The position numbers were made by a program, and so were the translations under genes. This document shows, piece by piece, positions 44,262-54,931 of a stretch of 64,000 bases of DNA. The notes beneath the pieces were generated by a model. It was not told where the DNA came from. It saw only the letters and a program-made list of their open reading frames with translations, and did not search any database. The stretch comes from CAVSSX01 sp963730735 (GTDB lineage: Bacteria; Actinomycetota; Acidimicrobiia; Acidimicrobiales; RAAP-2), in assembly GCA_963730735.1 (NCBI GenBank), contig CAVSSX010000007.1, positions 806,001 through 870,000 of the forward strand, in the 5' to 3' direction. The number at the start of each line of letters is the position of its first letter. Position 1 is the first letter of the stretch.

Positions 44262-44287
44262 CACCGAGACAAAGGAGACAAAGAAAA

Positions 44288-44548
44288 ATGGCAGACACTA
44301 CGGCACAGGCGATCCAGCTGGCTGGCGCCATGGTCGGCGGTGGCCTGGCCCTCGGCGGCGGCGCCGTCGGGGCAGCCATCGGCGACGGCCTGGCGGGTAG
44401 TCAGACGATCGCCGGTGTGGCTCGCCAGCCCGAGGCGCAGGGTCGACTCTTCACGATCATGTTCCTGACCGTCGGTCTGGTGGAGGCCATGTACTTCATC
44501 AACCTGGCGTTCACGGCCCTGTTCGTGTTCTCGCTGTACAAGAAGTAG
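44288..44548 (+). CDS. atpE: ATP synthase Fo subunit c
   Basis: The 86-aa hairpin subunit of the c-ring has two helices, a Gly-rich first one (GGGLALGGGAVGAAIGDGL), the polar loop ARQPEAQ, and the proton-binding Glu66 in VGLVEAMYFIN. The ion site lacks the Gln/Ser-Thr pattern of sodium-type rings, so proton coupling is expected. AAAGGAGAC is the ribosome-binding site. A gap of 101 bases separates it from atpF. Confidence 0.95.
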   Translation: MADTTAQAIQLAGAMVGGGLALGGGAVGAAIGDGLAGSQTIAGVARQPEAQGRLFTIMFLTVGLVEAMYFINLAFTALFVFSLYKK

Positions 44549-44649
44549 GCCGCACCTCCGTGCGCCGGACCCACCCTGGCGGTGTGGCCGGCGTCGGCCG
44601 TGCGCTAGGCCGGCGAACCCGAACGAACGACTGAACGAGGCTGACAGGA

Positions 44650-45198
44650 ATGCCCATCGCAACCAGCAACTTCTTGATCCCCAACGCGACGTTCTTCGTC
44701 GAGCTGGTGGCCTTCCTCATCGTGTTGGCCGTGGTCGGCAAGTACGTTTTGCCGTTCCTCAAGGTCGCCCTCGACGAGCGCATCGGCAAGATCAAGTCGG
44801 AGCTCGAGGCGGCCGACGAGGCCAAGGCCGACGCCGAGGCGGCCGACGACGAGCGCCGCTCGACGCTGGAGGAGGCCCGCCAGAACGCCCGGGAGATCGT
44901 GGCCCAGGCCGCCCGGACGGCCGAGCAGGTGACCGCCGACGGTCAGTCCCGGGGCCAGGAGGAGTACGAACGCCTGGTCTCGAGCGCCGAGGGTGAGATC
45001 CGCCTGGCCCGCCAGCGGGCGGTCGACGAGGCCGCTGCCCGACTGGGCGAGCTGGTCATGGACGTGGTCGAGCAGGTCATCGGCCGCGAGGTCGACGCCG
45101 AGGCCCACCGGGCCCTGATCGACGAGGCCGTCGACGCCCTCCGGGCCGACACCGACGCCGGTGGCGCGGCGGCGGCCGGGGCCGGGACCCGGGCGTGA
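44650..45198 (+). CDS. atpF: ATP synthase Fo subunit b
   Basis: The peripheral-stalk subunit has 182 aa, with one N-terminal helix (ATFFVELVAFLIVLAVVGKYV) and a long coiled coil (LEAADEAKADAEAADDERRS, ARTAEQVTADGQSR). A helical dimerisation part RALIDEAVDAL follows. The intercistronic gap before it contains a possible GCCGGC hairpin. Its stop overlaps the atpH GTG. Confidence 0.94.
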   Translation: MPIATSNFLIPNATFFVELVAFLIVLAVVGKYVLPFLKVALDERIGKIKSELEAADEAKADAEAADDERRSTLEEARQNAREIVAQAARTAEQVTADGQSRGQEEYERLVSSAEGEIRLARQRAVDEAAARLGELVMDVVEQVIGREVDAEAHRALIDEAVDALRADTDAGGAAAAGAGTRA

Positions 45199-46157
45199 AC
45201 CCTTCGCTCCAGGGCTACGCCGCCGCCGTCATCGAGACGGTGCACGGCGAGGAGCTGGCTCGACTGGCCGAGGACCTGACCTCGGTCGACCTCTTGTTCG
45301 CCGCCAACCCGACCCTGCGGTCGGCCCTCACCGACACGTCGGTGGCGGCGCCGACCCGGCGGGTGGTGCTCCAGGAGCTGCTGGACGGCAAGGTCTCGGA
45401 CCCGGCCCGTCGGGCGGCCGGCTACGCCGCCGCCGCCGTGCCCGCCCCCGAGGTGCCCTCGGCCGAGAGCTGGCTGGCCGCCCGGGCCCGCCACGCGGCC
45501 AACGGGACGGACGACGAGGAACCGGCCCTCAGTCTGCTCGACGCTCGCAAACGGGTCGGTGGCTATGCCACCGCCGTCTTCGAGGACCTGCCGACGGCCG
45601 AGCTCGAAGAGGTCGAGGACGAGTTGTTCCGCTTCGCCCGGACGGTGGCGTCGACGCCGGCCCTCCGGGCCGCCCTGACCGACCGGGACCTGCCGGTGTC
45701 GGCCCGCCGGGGCCTGGTGGTCCAGCTGCTCGAGGGCAAGGTGCGTCCGGCGACCCTGCGGTTGGTCACCTTCACCGTGGTGGGTGGCCGGGCCCGGGAC
45801 GTCGTCGGCACGCTCGACTGGCTGGTCGAGCAGGTGGCCAAGGCCCGCGGTTGGCGGGTGGCCCGGGTCACCGCCGGCGCCGAGGTCGACGCCGAGGAGC
45901 GGCAGCGCCTGACCGACTCGCTGAGCGCCCTGGCCCAGTCGCCGGTCGAGCTGCAGGTGACCGTCGACCCCAAGCTGTTGGCCGGCGTGCGGGTCGAGGT
46001 GGGCGACCTCCAGGTCGACGCCACCGCCCGGGGCCGTCTGGACAACCTCCGTGAACACCTCCTGCCCGGCGGCTGGGACGACGCAGCCATCACCGGACTG
46101 CGACCCGGCACCGCCACACCGAACGACACGACGACTCACCCAGAGGGAGCGAACTGA
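45195..46157 (+). CDS. atpH: ATP synthase F1 subunit delta with duplicated N-terminal domain
   Basis: Delta links the peripheral stalk to F1. At 320 aa it is much longer than the usual 180. The N-terminal helical domain appears twice, at about residues 6-77 and 119-190: ALTDTSVAAPTRRVVLQELL / LDGKVSDPARRA beside ALTDRDLPVSARRGLVVQLL / LEGKVRPATLRL. The second copy is followed by the normal C-terminal part (VTAGAEVDAEERQRLTDSL, DPKLLAGVRVEVGD). It is not the b-delta fusion of mycobacteria, since a separate atpF exists. Start by GTGA overlap. Confidence 0.9.
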   Translation: MNPSLQGYAAAVIETVHGEELARLAEDLTSVDLLFAANPTLRSALTDTSVAAPTRRVVLQELLDGKVSDPARRAAGYAAAAVPAPEVPSAESWLAARARHAANGTDDEEPALSLLDARKRVGGYATAVFEDLPTAELEEVEDELFRFARTVASTPALRAALTDRDLPVSARRGLVVQLLEGKVRPATLRLVTFTVVGGRARDVVGTLDWLVEQVAKARGWRVARVTAGAEVDAEERQRLTDSLSALAQSPVELQVTVDPKLLAGVRVEVGDLQVDATARGRLDNLREHLLPGGWDDAAITGLRPGTATPNDTTTHPEGAN

Positions 46158-47680
46158 TGGCAGAGCTGACGATTGACGCCTCGGAGATCACCGAGGCGCT
46201 TCGGCGCAACGTCGCCGAGTACACACCGGTGGTCGGCGCCGAGCAGATCGGCCGGATCGTGGAAGTGGGCGACGGCATCGCCCGGGTCTCGGGCCTCCCG
46301 AGCGCGGCGGTCAACGAGCTGCTCGAGTTCGAGGACGGCACCGTCGGCCTGGCCCTGAACCTCGACGAGGACACCATCGGCGCCGTGGTGCTCGGTTCGG
46401 TCGACGCCCTGGAGGAGGAGCAGGTGGTCAAGGCCACCGGCCGGATCCTCTCGGTGCCGGTCGGCGACGCCATGCTCGGCCGGGTGGTGAACGCCCTGGG
46501 CGAGCCGATCGACGGCAAGGGCCCGATCGCCACCACCGAGACCCGTCGGCTCGAGGTCCAGGCGCCGGGCATCGTCGGCCGCCAGCCGGTGGAGGAGCCC
46601 CTCCAGACCGGGATCAAGGCCATCGACGCCATGACCCCCATCGGCCGCGGCCAGCGGGAGCTGATCATCGGCGACCGCAAGACGGGCAAGACCACCGTGG
46701 CCATCGACACGATCCTGAACCAGCGGGGCCAGGGCGTGAAGTGCATCTACGTGGCCATCGGCCAGAAGAACTCGTCGGTCGCCCAGACGGTCGGCACCCT
46801 GGCCGCCCACGACGCCCTCGACTACACCGTGGTCGTCGTGGCCTCGGCGGGCGACCCGGCACCGTTCAAGTACCTGGCGCCGTACACCGGCTGCGCCATG
46901 GGCCAGCACTGGATGGAGAACGGCGAGCACGCCCTCATCGTCTACGACGACCTGTCCAAGCAGGCCGAGGCGTACCGCCAGGTCTCCCTGCTGCTCCGGC
47001 GCCCGCCGGGCCGCGAGGCGTACCCCGGCGACGTCTTCTACCTCCACTCCCGCCTGCTCGAGCGGGCGGCCAAGCTCTCCGACGCCCTGGGCGGCGGCTC
47101 GCTGACGGCGCTGCCGATCATCGAGACCAAGGCCGGCGACATCTCGGCCTACATCCCGACCAACGTCATCTCCATCACCGACGGCCAGGTCTTCTTGGAG
47201 GCCGACCTCTTCTACGCCGGCACGCGGCCGGCCATCAACGTCGGCAACTCGGTCTCCCGGGTGGGCGGCGCCGCCCAGATCAAGGCCATGAAGGCGGTGG
47301 CCGGGACGTTGAAGTTGGACCTGGCCCAGTTCCGCGAGCTCGAGGCCTTCGCCACGTTCGGGTCCGAGCTCGACAAGGTGTCCCAGGCCCAGCTGGACCG
47401 GGGCTACCGCCTGACCGAACTGCTCAAGCAGCCCCAGAACGCCCCGGTCCCGGTCGAGGAGCAGGTGCTGGTGATCTACGCCGGCACCAAGGGCTGGACC
47501 GACGAGATCCCGGTGAGCGAGGTCCGACGCTTCGAGGTCGAGGTGCGCGAGTTCTTCCGCGGCAACCACGCCGACCTGCTCGAGCACATCCGTTCGACCA
47601 AGACCCTGCCCGACACCGACGCCCTCGACAAGGCGTTCGAGCAGTTCCTCGGCAGCTTCGATACCGGCGAGGTCAGCTGA
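46157..47680 (+). CDS. atpA: ATP synthase F1 subunit alpha
   Basis: The non-catalytic nucleotide-binding subunit has 507 aa. The P-loop GDRKTGKTT, the VYDDLSKQAEAYR segment and the signature PPGREAYPGDVFYLHSRLLE are intact. Start by TGATG overlap with atpH. atpG begins three bases after its stop. Confidence 0.97.
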   Translation: MAELTIDASEITEALRRNVAEYTPVVGAEQIGRIVEVGDGIARVSGLPSAAVNELLEFEDGTVGLALNLDEDTIGAVVLGSVDALEEEQVVKATGRILSVPVGDAMLGRVVNALGEPIDGKGPIATTETRRLEVQAPGIVGRQPVEEPLQTGIKAIDAMTPIGRGQRELIIGDRKTGKTTVAIDTILNQRGQGVKCIYVAIGQKNSSVAQTVGTLAAHDALDYTVVVVASAGDPAPFKYLAPYTGCAMGQHWMENGEHALIVYDDLSKQAEAYRQVSLLLRRPPGREAYPGDVFYLHSRLLERAAKLSDALGGGSLTALPIIETKAGDISAYIPTNVISITDGQVFLEADLFYAGTRPAINVGNSVSRVGGAAQIKAMKAVAGTLKLDLAQFRELEAFATFGSELDKVSQAQLDRGYRLTELLKQPQNAPVPVEEQVLVIYAGTKGWTDEIPVSEVRRFEVEVREFFRGNHADLLEHIRSTKTLPDTDALDKAFEQFLGSFDTGEVS

Positions 47681-47683
47681 TCG

Positions 47684-48604
47684 ATGGCCGGCGGGCAGGA
47701 ACGCGTACTGCGGCGTCGGATCCGCAGTGTGCAGGCGACGAAGAAGATCACCAAGGCGATGGAGCTCATCGCCGCCTCGCAGATCGTCCGGGCCCAGAAC
47801 CGGATGGTGGCCAACCGCCCCTACCGGGCGGGCATGGCCCGCATCGTGGTCGAGGTGGTCATCGGTGACCCGTCGGCGGGGGAGAAGCTCCTGGGCACGC
47901 CCGAGTCGCCCGAGCGCGTCGGGATCCTCGTGCTGGTGGCCGACCGCGGCCTGTCCGGGGCCTACAACTCCTCCGTCCTGCGGGCGGCCGAGCGCCTGGC
48001 CAACGAGGTCCGCGCCTCGGGGGCCACGGTGACGATGTACACGGTGGGCAAGAAGGCCCAGTCCTACTTCCGCTACCGGGGCCAGGAGGTCGCCCGGTCC
48101 TTCGTCGGCATCAGCGAGCGCCCGACGTTCGCCGACGCCCGGGACGTGGCCGCCGCCGTCGCCGGACCGTTCATGGCCGACGAGATCGACCAGCTGCTCT
48201 TGGTGTCGACGCACTTCGTGTCCTCGGCCACCCAGGTGGTGGAGACCCGCCAACTGCTGCCCCTCCCGGACCCGCGGGCCACCCCGGGCGAGGAGAGTGA
48301 GGCGGCGCCCGAGCCGACGGGCGGGGCCCGGGGCTACACCGAGTTCGAGCCGGACGTGGCCGACCTGTTGGCCGTGCTGGCCCCCAAGGCGGTCGAGTCG
48401 GAGATCTTCTCGGCCCTCCTCGAGGGCTCGGCGTCGTTCTTCACCGCCCAGCAGCGGGCCATGGCGGCGGCCACCGACAACGCCGACGACCTCATCACCC
48501 GGCTCAGCCGCATCATGAACCGCGCCCGGCAGGACGCCATCACCACCGAGATCATGGAGATCGTGGGTGGAGCGGAAGCGCTCCGCCAACCGAAGGGAGC
48601 CTGA
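47684..48604 (+). CDS. atpG: ATP synthase F1 subunit gamma
   Basis: The rotating central shaft has 306 aa. The N-terminal coiled-coil helix (RRIRSVQATKKITKAMELIA) and the C-terminal helix (SRIMNRARQDAITTEIMEIV) are well conserved. An insertion rich in Pro/Glu/Gly (about residues 190-225) lies in the globular part, as in many actinobacteria. Confidence 0.96.
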   Translation: MAGGQERVLRRRIRSVQATKKITKAMELIAASQIVRAQNRMVANRPYRAGMARIVVEVVIGDPSAGEKLLGTPESPERVGILVLVADRGLSGAYNSSVLRAAERLANEVRASGATVTMYTVGKKAQSYFRYRGQEVARSFVGISERPTFADARDVAAAVAGPFMADEIDQLLLVSTHFVSSATQVVETRQLLPLPDPRATPGEESEAAPEPTGGARGYTEFEPDVADLLAVLAPKAVESEIFSALLEGSASFFTAQQRAMAAATDNADDLITRLSRIMNRARQDAITTEIMEIVGGAEALRQPKGA

Positions 48605-48609
48605 CGCTC

Positions 48610-50066
<1,457 letters not shown>

Positions 50067-50067
<1 letters not shown>

Positions 50068-50597
50068 TGCCGTTCGCCGTAGAGGTGGTCAGCCCGGAGC
50101 AGGCGTTGCTCGACGGCGAAGCCGTCGCCCTCGTGCTGCGGACGTCCGACGGCGAGCTCACCATCTTGGACGGGCACACCCCGCTGGTGACCGACGTGGT
50201 GCCGGGCGAGGTCCGGGTCGACCGCGAGGACGGCACCTCGGTCCGCCTGGCCGTCCACAGCGGCTTCCTGTTGGTCGACAACGGCACCAGCGCCACCGCC
50301 CCGCCGGTCGACCCGGCAGCCGGTGGCCCGACGACCACGGCCACCTTGCTGGCCGGGGTGGCCGAGCTGGCCGACGAGATCGACGTGCCCCGGGCCGAGC
50401 GGGCCCGTGACGCCGCCCAGGCCCGGGTCGACGAGCTGCGCTCGGCCCTCGGTCGCAGCGCCGGGACGCCGGCTCCGGTGGTCGCCGAGGGCGAGACCGT
50501 CGAGGCCACGCCCGAGGAGGTCGAGTTGGCCGAGGCCGAAGCGGCGCTGGTGCGGGCCGAGGTCCGCCTCCGGGTGGCCGGGGCGACCGTCAGCTGA
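50067..50597 (+). CDS. atpC: ATP synthase F1 subunit epsilon
   Basis: This regulatory subunit has 176 aa, longer than the usual 120-135. The N-terminal beta-sandwich (VVSPEQALLDGEAVALVLRT, GHTPLVTDVVPG) is followed by the two-helix tail (ERARDAAQARVDELRSAL ... EVELAEAEAALVRAEVRLRV). A Pro/Ala/Gly-rich insertion lies between the two helices. It is the last gene of the atp operon. Confidence 0.93.
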
Positions 50598-50609
50598 ACC
50601 GGAGGCCCG

Positions 50610-50629
50610 GCGTCGCCTGTGGGCGACGC
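50610..50629 (+). terminator. Hairpin after the atp operon
   Basis: GCGTCGCC (50610-50617) pairs with GGCGACGC (50622-50629) around TGTG, 13 bases after the atpC stop. It may serve the convergent glpX gene as well. Confidence 0.55.
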
Positions 50630-50695
50630 GTCGGGCGAGGAGGAGGATCGAACGGCGGGCGCCGCCGAGGCCGGCGCACCGAGTGCCCGGTCGGA

Positions 50696-51691
50696 TCAGC
50701 TGAACTCGACGCTCGAGTACTCCGCCAACTTGTGCAGCGGGTGGATGGCGTCGATCTTGCGGATCGTGCCCGACTTCGACCGCATGACCAGGGACTGGGT
50801 CGTGGCCCCGTACTCGTGGAAGCGCACGCCCCGGAGCAGCTCGCCGTCGGTGATCCCGGTGGCGGCGAAGAAGCAGTTGTCCTCTTTGACCAGGTCGTCG
50901 GTGAAGAGCACGGCGTCCAGGTCGTAGCCGGCGTCGAGCGCCGCCGTCCGCTCCTCGTCGTTGCGAGGCCACAGGCGACCCTGGATCTCGCCGCCCATGC
51001 ACTTGAGGGCCGCGGCGGCCAGGACGCCTTCGGGCGTCCCGCCCACGCCGAAGAGGATGTCGGCGCCCGAGTCCTGGAGCCCGGTGGCCATGGCGCCGGC
51101 CACGTCGCCGTCGGTGATGAGCCGGATGCGGGCCCCCGAGGCCCGGACCTCGTCGATGATGCCCTGGTGACGGGGCCGGTCCAGGATCACGGCCGTGAGG
51201 TCGCGGATCGGCTGGCCCACCGCCGTGGCCAGGGCGTGCAGGTTCTCGGTCGGGGTCCGGGTGATGTCGACCACACCCTTGCCCTTGGGCCCGACGGCCA
51301 GCTTCTCCATGTAGACGCAGGGCCCCGGGTCGAACATGGTGCCCCGCTCGGAGACGGCGATCACCGCCAGGGCCCCGCCACGGCCGAGCGCCGTGAGGGT
51401 CGTGCCGTCGATCGGGTCGACGGCGATGTCGGTCATGGGCGGCGTGCCGTCGCCGATCCGCTCCCCGTTGAACAGCATCGGGGCGTTGTCCTTCTCGCCT
51501 TCGCCGATGACGACCACGCCGTCCATCGCCACCTGCTGGAGCACGACGCGCATGGCGTTGACCGCCGCCCCGTCGGCCCCCTCCTTGTCGCCCCGGCCCA
51601 TGAAGCGGCTGCCGGCCATGGCGGCGGCTTCGGTGACCCGCACCAGTTCGAGCGCGAGGTTCCGGTCCGGGGCCTGCCGTTGGCGTTCCAC
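50696..51691 (-). CDS. glpX: Fructose-1,6-bisphosphatase class II
   Basis: This gluconeogenic phosphatase has 331 aa with the GTG at 51691 as start. That GTG lies seven bases after a TATGGT -10, while the open frame upstream has no such support. Metal-site motifs are GEGEKDNAPMLFNGE and AVDPIDGTTLTALGRGGAL. RHQGIIDEVRASGARI and the C-terminal HEYGATTQSLVMRSKSGTIR are also typical of GlpX. It is divergent from murA. Confidence 0.95.
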   Translation of the reverse strand: MERQRQAPDRNLALELVRVTEAAAMAGSRFMGRGDKEGADGAAVNAMRVVLQQVAMDGVVVIGEGEKDNAPMLFNGERIGDGTPPMTDIAVDPIDGTTLTALGRGGALAVIAVSERGTMFDPGPCVYMEKLAVGPKGKGVVDITRTPTENLHALATAVGQPIRDLTAVILDRPRHQGIIDEVRASGARIRLITDGDVAGAMATGLQDSGADILFGVGGTPEGVLAAAALKCMGGEIQGRLWPRNDEERTAALDAGYDLDAVLFTDDLVKEDNCFFAATGITDGELLRGVRFHEYGATTQSLVMRSKSGTIRKIDAIHPLHKLAEYSSVEFS

Positions 51692-51698
51692 GGGCCAG

Positions 51699-51704
51699 AC
51701 CATA
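51699..51704 (-). promoter_or_regulatory. -10 candidate of glpX
   Basis: TATGGT on the minus strand, seven bases before GTG 51691. Confidence 0.45.
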
Positions 51705-51791
51705 GTTGGTGGGGGTCTGGGGTAGATGCGGACGGGCCGCCGGAGGCCACGTCGCACCCCCAGATGGCCCGCCGTAGGGGTGCCCGCCCGC

Positions 51792-51797
51792 CATACT
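51792..51797 (+). promoter_or_regulatory. -10 candidate of murA
   Basis: CATACT, six bases before the murA ATG; a leaderless message is suggested. Confidence 0.45.
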
Positions 51798-51803
51798 TGG
51801 GCG

Positions 51804-53078
51804 ATGGACCGTTTCCTGATCCAACCCAATGGACCCCTGTCGGGCACCATCCGAGCTGGTGGCGCCAAGAATTCCGCCCTGAAACTGATGGCTGCGTGCC
51901 TCTTGGCCGAGGGTCGGCACGTCCTGTCGAACGTGCCGGACATCGTCGACGTCGACATCATGACCGACGTCCTGGCGGCGCTCGGGGCGACGATCGAGCG
52001 CAACGCCGCCGGCGACCTGGTGATCGACTCGCCGGCCAACGACGCCGTCGTCCCCGTGGCCCCCTACGCGCTGGTCGAGAAGATGCGGGCCTCGGTGGTG
52101 GTGCTCGGCCCCCTCCTGGCCCGCTGCGGCTATGCCCGGGTGTCCATGCCCGGCGGCGACGACTTCGGGTCACGGCCGATCGACTTCCACGTGAACGGGC
52201 TCGGGGCCATGGGCGCCACCTTCACCACCGCCCACGGCTACGTGGAGGGTCGGGCCGATGACTCCTCGGGGGTACCCCGACTGACCGGGAGCACCATCGT
52301 CCTCGAGTACCCGAGCCACACGGCGACCGACAACCTGATGATGGCGGCCACCTTGGCCAAGGGCACCAGCGTCATCGAGAACGCCGCCCGGGAGCCCGAG
52401 GTGCGCGATCTGGCCGAGTTCCTCAACGCCATGGGCGCTCGGGTGCGGGGGGCCGGCACGTCCCGGCTCGAGATCGAGGGCGTCGAACGGCTCGAACCGG
52501 CGTCCCACCGGGTCATCCCCGACCGAGTCGTCGCCGCCACCTTCCTCGCCGCCGTGGGCCTGGCCGGTGGCGACGTGGTGATCGAGGACGCCCGGCACGA
52601 CCACATGGAGATGCTGCTGCGCAAGGTGGCCGACATGGGCGTGCTCGTCACCCAGGAGCCCGACGGTCTCCGGGTGGTGGCCGAGGGCCGGCTGCGGGCG
52701 GCCGACGTCGCCACCCTGCCCTACCCCGGGGTGGCCACGGACTACAAGCCGCTGCTGGTGACGCTGCTCACGGTGGCCGACGGCGTCTCGATCGTCACCG
52801 AGAACCTCTTCGAGGGGCGGTTCCGCTACGTCGACGAACTGCGGCGCATGGGGGCCGACGTGCGCACGGAGGGTCACCACGCCGTGGTGCGGGGGGTCAA
52901 CCGGCTGTCGGGGGCACCGGTCAGGGCCTCGGACATCCGGGCCGGTGCCGCCCTGGTGCTGGCCGGACTGGTGGCCGACGGCGAGACCGAGGTGGCCGAG
53001 GCGCACCACGTCGACCGGGGCTACGCCGACCTGGCCGGCGACCTGGCGTCGCTCGGGGCCCGGGTGACCCGCCGGTGA
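51804..53078 (+). CDS. murA: UDP-N-acetylglucosamine 1-carboxyvinyltransferase MurA (Asp variant)
   Basis: MurA joins enolpyruvate to UDP-GlcNAc, the first committed step of peptidoglycan synthesis. The 424-aa protein from the ATG at 51804 has the Lys/Asn pair in RAGGAKNSALKLMAACLLAE and the active-site loop MPGGDDFGSRPIDFHVNGL. At the position of the usual catalytic Cys (PGGC) stands Asp119. The same Cys-to-Asp change gives mycobacterial MurA its fosfomycin resistance, so the drug is expected to fail here. The stop overlaps the meaB start. Confidence 0.95.
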   Translation: MDRFLIQPNGPLSGTIRAGGAKNSALKLMAACLLAEGRHVLSNVPDIVDVDIMTDVLAALGATIERNAAGDLVIDSPANDAVVPVAPYALVEKMRASVVVLGPLLARCGYARVSMPGGDDFGSRPIDFHVNGLGAMGATFTTAHGYVEGRADDSSGVPRLTGSTIVLEYPSHTATDNLMMAATLAKGTSVIENAAREPEVRDLAEFLNAMGARVRGAGTSRLEIEGVERLEPASHRVIPDRVVAATFLAAVGLAGGDVVIEDARHDHMEMLLRKVADMGVLVTQEPDGLRVVAEGRLRAADVATLPYPGVATDYKPLLVTLLTVADGVSIVTENLFEGRFRYVDELRRMGADVRTEGHHAVVRGVNRLSGAPVRASDIRAGAALVLAGLVADGETEVAEAHHVDRGYADLAGDLASLGARVTRR

Positions 53079-54073
53079 CGCCCGCCATCTCGCGCGATCC
53101 CGTCGAGCTCTTCGCCGCCGCCGCCAACGGCGACCGGGCCTCGCTGGCCCGGCTCCTGTCCATGGTCGAACGCGGCGGGGCACCCAGCCGATCGGTGGCC
53201 CGGATCGCCTACCGCCAGAGCGTGCCGTACACGGTGGGGCTCACCGGCGCCCCGGGGGCTGGCAAGTCGACGCTGACCGACCGTCTGATCTCGGTCAGCC
53301 TGAAGGGGTGGCCCGCGCCGCTCGAGGCGTCGGCCGAGCCGCTCGACCAGGTGTCGGTGTTGGCCATCGACCCCTCGTCGCCCTTCACCGGGGGCGCCAT
53401 CCTGGGCGACCGGGTCCGGATGCAGGACCACGCCACCAACCCGTCCGTCTACATCCGATCGGTGGCCACCCGGGGCCACCTGGGGGGCCTGGCGTTGGCC
53501 GTGCCCGACGCCGTCCGGGTCCTCGGCGCCGCCGGCCTGCCGCTGGTGCTCATCGAGACGGTGGGCGTCGGCCAGATGGAGGTCGACGTGGCGTCGGCCG
53601 CCGACACCACGGTGGTGGTGGTGACGCCGGGGTGGGGTGACTCGATGCAGGCCAACAAGGCCGGCCTGCTCGAGGTGGCCGACCTGTTCGTGATCAACAA
53701 GGCCGACCGGGCCGGGTTGGCCGAGGCCCGTCGGGACCTCGAGCAGATGCTCGACCTCTCGATGCTCGGGGACTGGCGCCCGCCGATCGTGGCGACGACG
53801 GCGTCGACCGGCGAGGGCGTCGAGGCGATGTGGGACGAGATCGCCCGGCACCGCGAGTACCTGATGTCGTCGGGCCGGCTCGAGTCGGGTCGGGCGGCCC
53901 GCCTCGAGGGCGAGCTGAAGCGGGTGCTGGCTGCCCGGTTGGGCGAGCAGGTGACCCGCCTGGCCGAGGGCGAGGCCTTCGCCGGCGCCCTCGAGCGCCT
54001 GACCGAGGGCTCGCTCGACCCCTACGAGGCCGCCGACGGCCTCCTCGGGGATCTCGGGCCCGACGCCGGCTGA
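53075..54073 (+). CDS. meaB: MeaB/ArgK-type GTPase
   Basis: This P-loop GTPase of 332 aa acts as a chaperone protecting and reloading adenosylcobalamin enzymes such as methylmalonyl-CoA mutase. Walker A is TGAPGAGKSTLTDRL, base recognition is FVINKADRAG, and PSSPFTGGAILGDRVRMQ, VRSVATRGHLGGLA and IETVGVGQMEVDVA are family signatures. It starts by GTGA overlap with murA. No mutase gene lies in the window. Confidence 0.92.
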   Translation: MTPAISRDPVELFAAAANGDRASLARLLSMVERGGAPSRSVARIAYRQSVPYTVGLTGAPGAGKSTLTDRLISVSLKGWPAPLEASAEPLDQVSVLAIDPSSPFTGGAILGDRVRMQDHATNPSVYIRSVATRGHLGGLALAVPDAVRVLGAAGLPLVLIETVGVGQMEVDVASAADTTVVVVTPGWGDSMQANKAGLLEVADLFVINKADRAGLAEARRDLEQMLDLSMLGDWRPPIVATTASTGEGVEAMWDEIARHREYLMSSGRLESGRAARLEGELKRVLAARLGEQVTRLAEGEAFAGALERLTEGSLDPYEAADGLLGDLGPDAG

Positions 54074-54127
54074 CCCCGTACCCGGCGGGGGAGCTGTCGG
54101 GTCAGCGACGCCGGAGATCGGCGGGAC

Positions 54128-54133
54128 TACGGT
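54128..54133 (+). promoter_or_regulatory. -10 candidate of the enoyl-CoA hydratase gene
   Basis: TACGGT, six bases before GTG 54140. Confidence 0.4.
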
Positions 54134-54139
54134 GCGGGC

Positions 54140-54931
54140 GTGACTGCGGCGACCCCTGACGACGGCGTGTACGTGACCCTGGAGCGGCGGTCCGACGGGG
54201 TCGCCCTCATCCGGCTCGACCGACCCAAGGCCAACGCCCTGTCGGCCACCCTGCTCTTCCAGCTGCGGGCCATCACCGCCGAGCTGGCCGCCGACCCGCC
54301 GGGGGCGGTGGTGGTGTGGGGCGGTCCGCGGATCTTCGCCGCCGGCGCCGAGATCGGCGAGCTCGGGGGCGAGGGCTCGGACCAGGTCGGGCTGGCCTTC
54401 CACGGCGCCCTCGGGGAGCTGGCCGCCCTGCCCCGCATGGTCATCGCCGCCATCAACGGCTACGCCCTGGGCGGCGGCTGCGAGCTGGCACTCGCCTGCG
54501 ACTTCCGGGTGTGCGCCGACGACGCCCGCATCGGTCAGCCCGAGATCCTCCTCGGCGTCATCCCCGGCGGCGGCGGCACCCAGCGCCTGCCCCGGCTGAT
54601 CGGGTCGTCGCGGGCCAAGGAGCTGATCGTCACCGGTCGTCAGGTGCGGGCCGAGGAGGCCCTGGCCATCGGCCTGGTGAACCGGGTGGTGCCGAAGGAC
54701 GAGGTCCTGTCGGCCACCCTCGAATGGGCGGCCGAGCTGGCCCGGGGGCCCCTGGTGGCCCAGAGCGCGGCCAAGGCGGCCGTCGACCGGGGCCTCGAGG
54801 TCAGCCTGGAGGAGGGGCTGGCCGTCGAACGCCAGCAGTTCCGCGTGGTCAACCGGAGCGAGGACGCCGACCGGGGTATCCGCTCGTTCCTGGAGCACGG
54901 CCCGGGCAAGGCCACCTTCCTCGGCCGGTGA
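54140..54931 (+). CDS. Enoyl-CoA hydratase/isomerase family protein
   Basis: This crotonase-fold enzyme has 263 aa. The oxyanion-hole segments are IFAAGAEIGEL and NGYALGGGCELALACDFRV. Catalytic Glu candidates lie in ARIGQPEILLGVIPGGGGTQ. It is probably a beta-oxidation hydratase. The GTG start follows a -10-like hexamer by six bases. Its stop overlaps the start of the trehalose synthase gene, an unexpected pairing. Confidence 0.9.
   Translation: MTAATPDDGVYVTLERRSDGVALIRLDRPKANALSATLLFQLRAITAELAADPPGAVVVWGGPRIFAAGAEIGELGGEGSDQVGLAFHGALGELAALPRMVIAAINGYALGGGCELALACDFRVCADDARIGQPEILLGVIPGGGGTQRLPRLIGSSRAKELIVTGRQVRAEEALAIGLVNRVVPKDEVLSATLEWAAELARGPLVAQSAAKAAVDRGLEVSLEEGLAVERQQFRVVNRSEDADRGIRSFLEHGPGKATFLGR

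Noticed and set aside
46136..48589. Minus-strand open frame of 817 codons opposite atpA and atpG
   Set aside because: Shadow of highly conserved ATP synthase genes; its sequence is a mirror of their codon bias.
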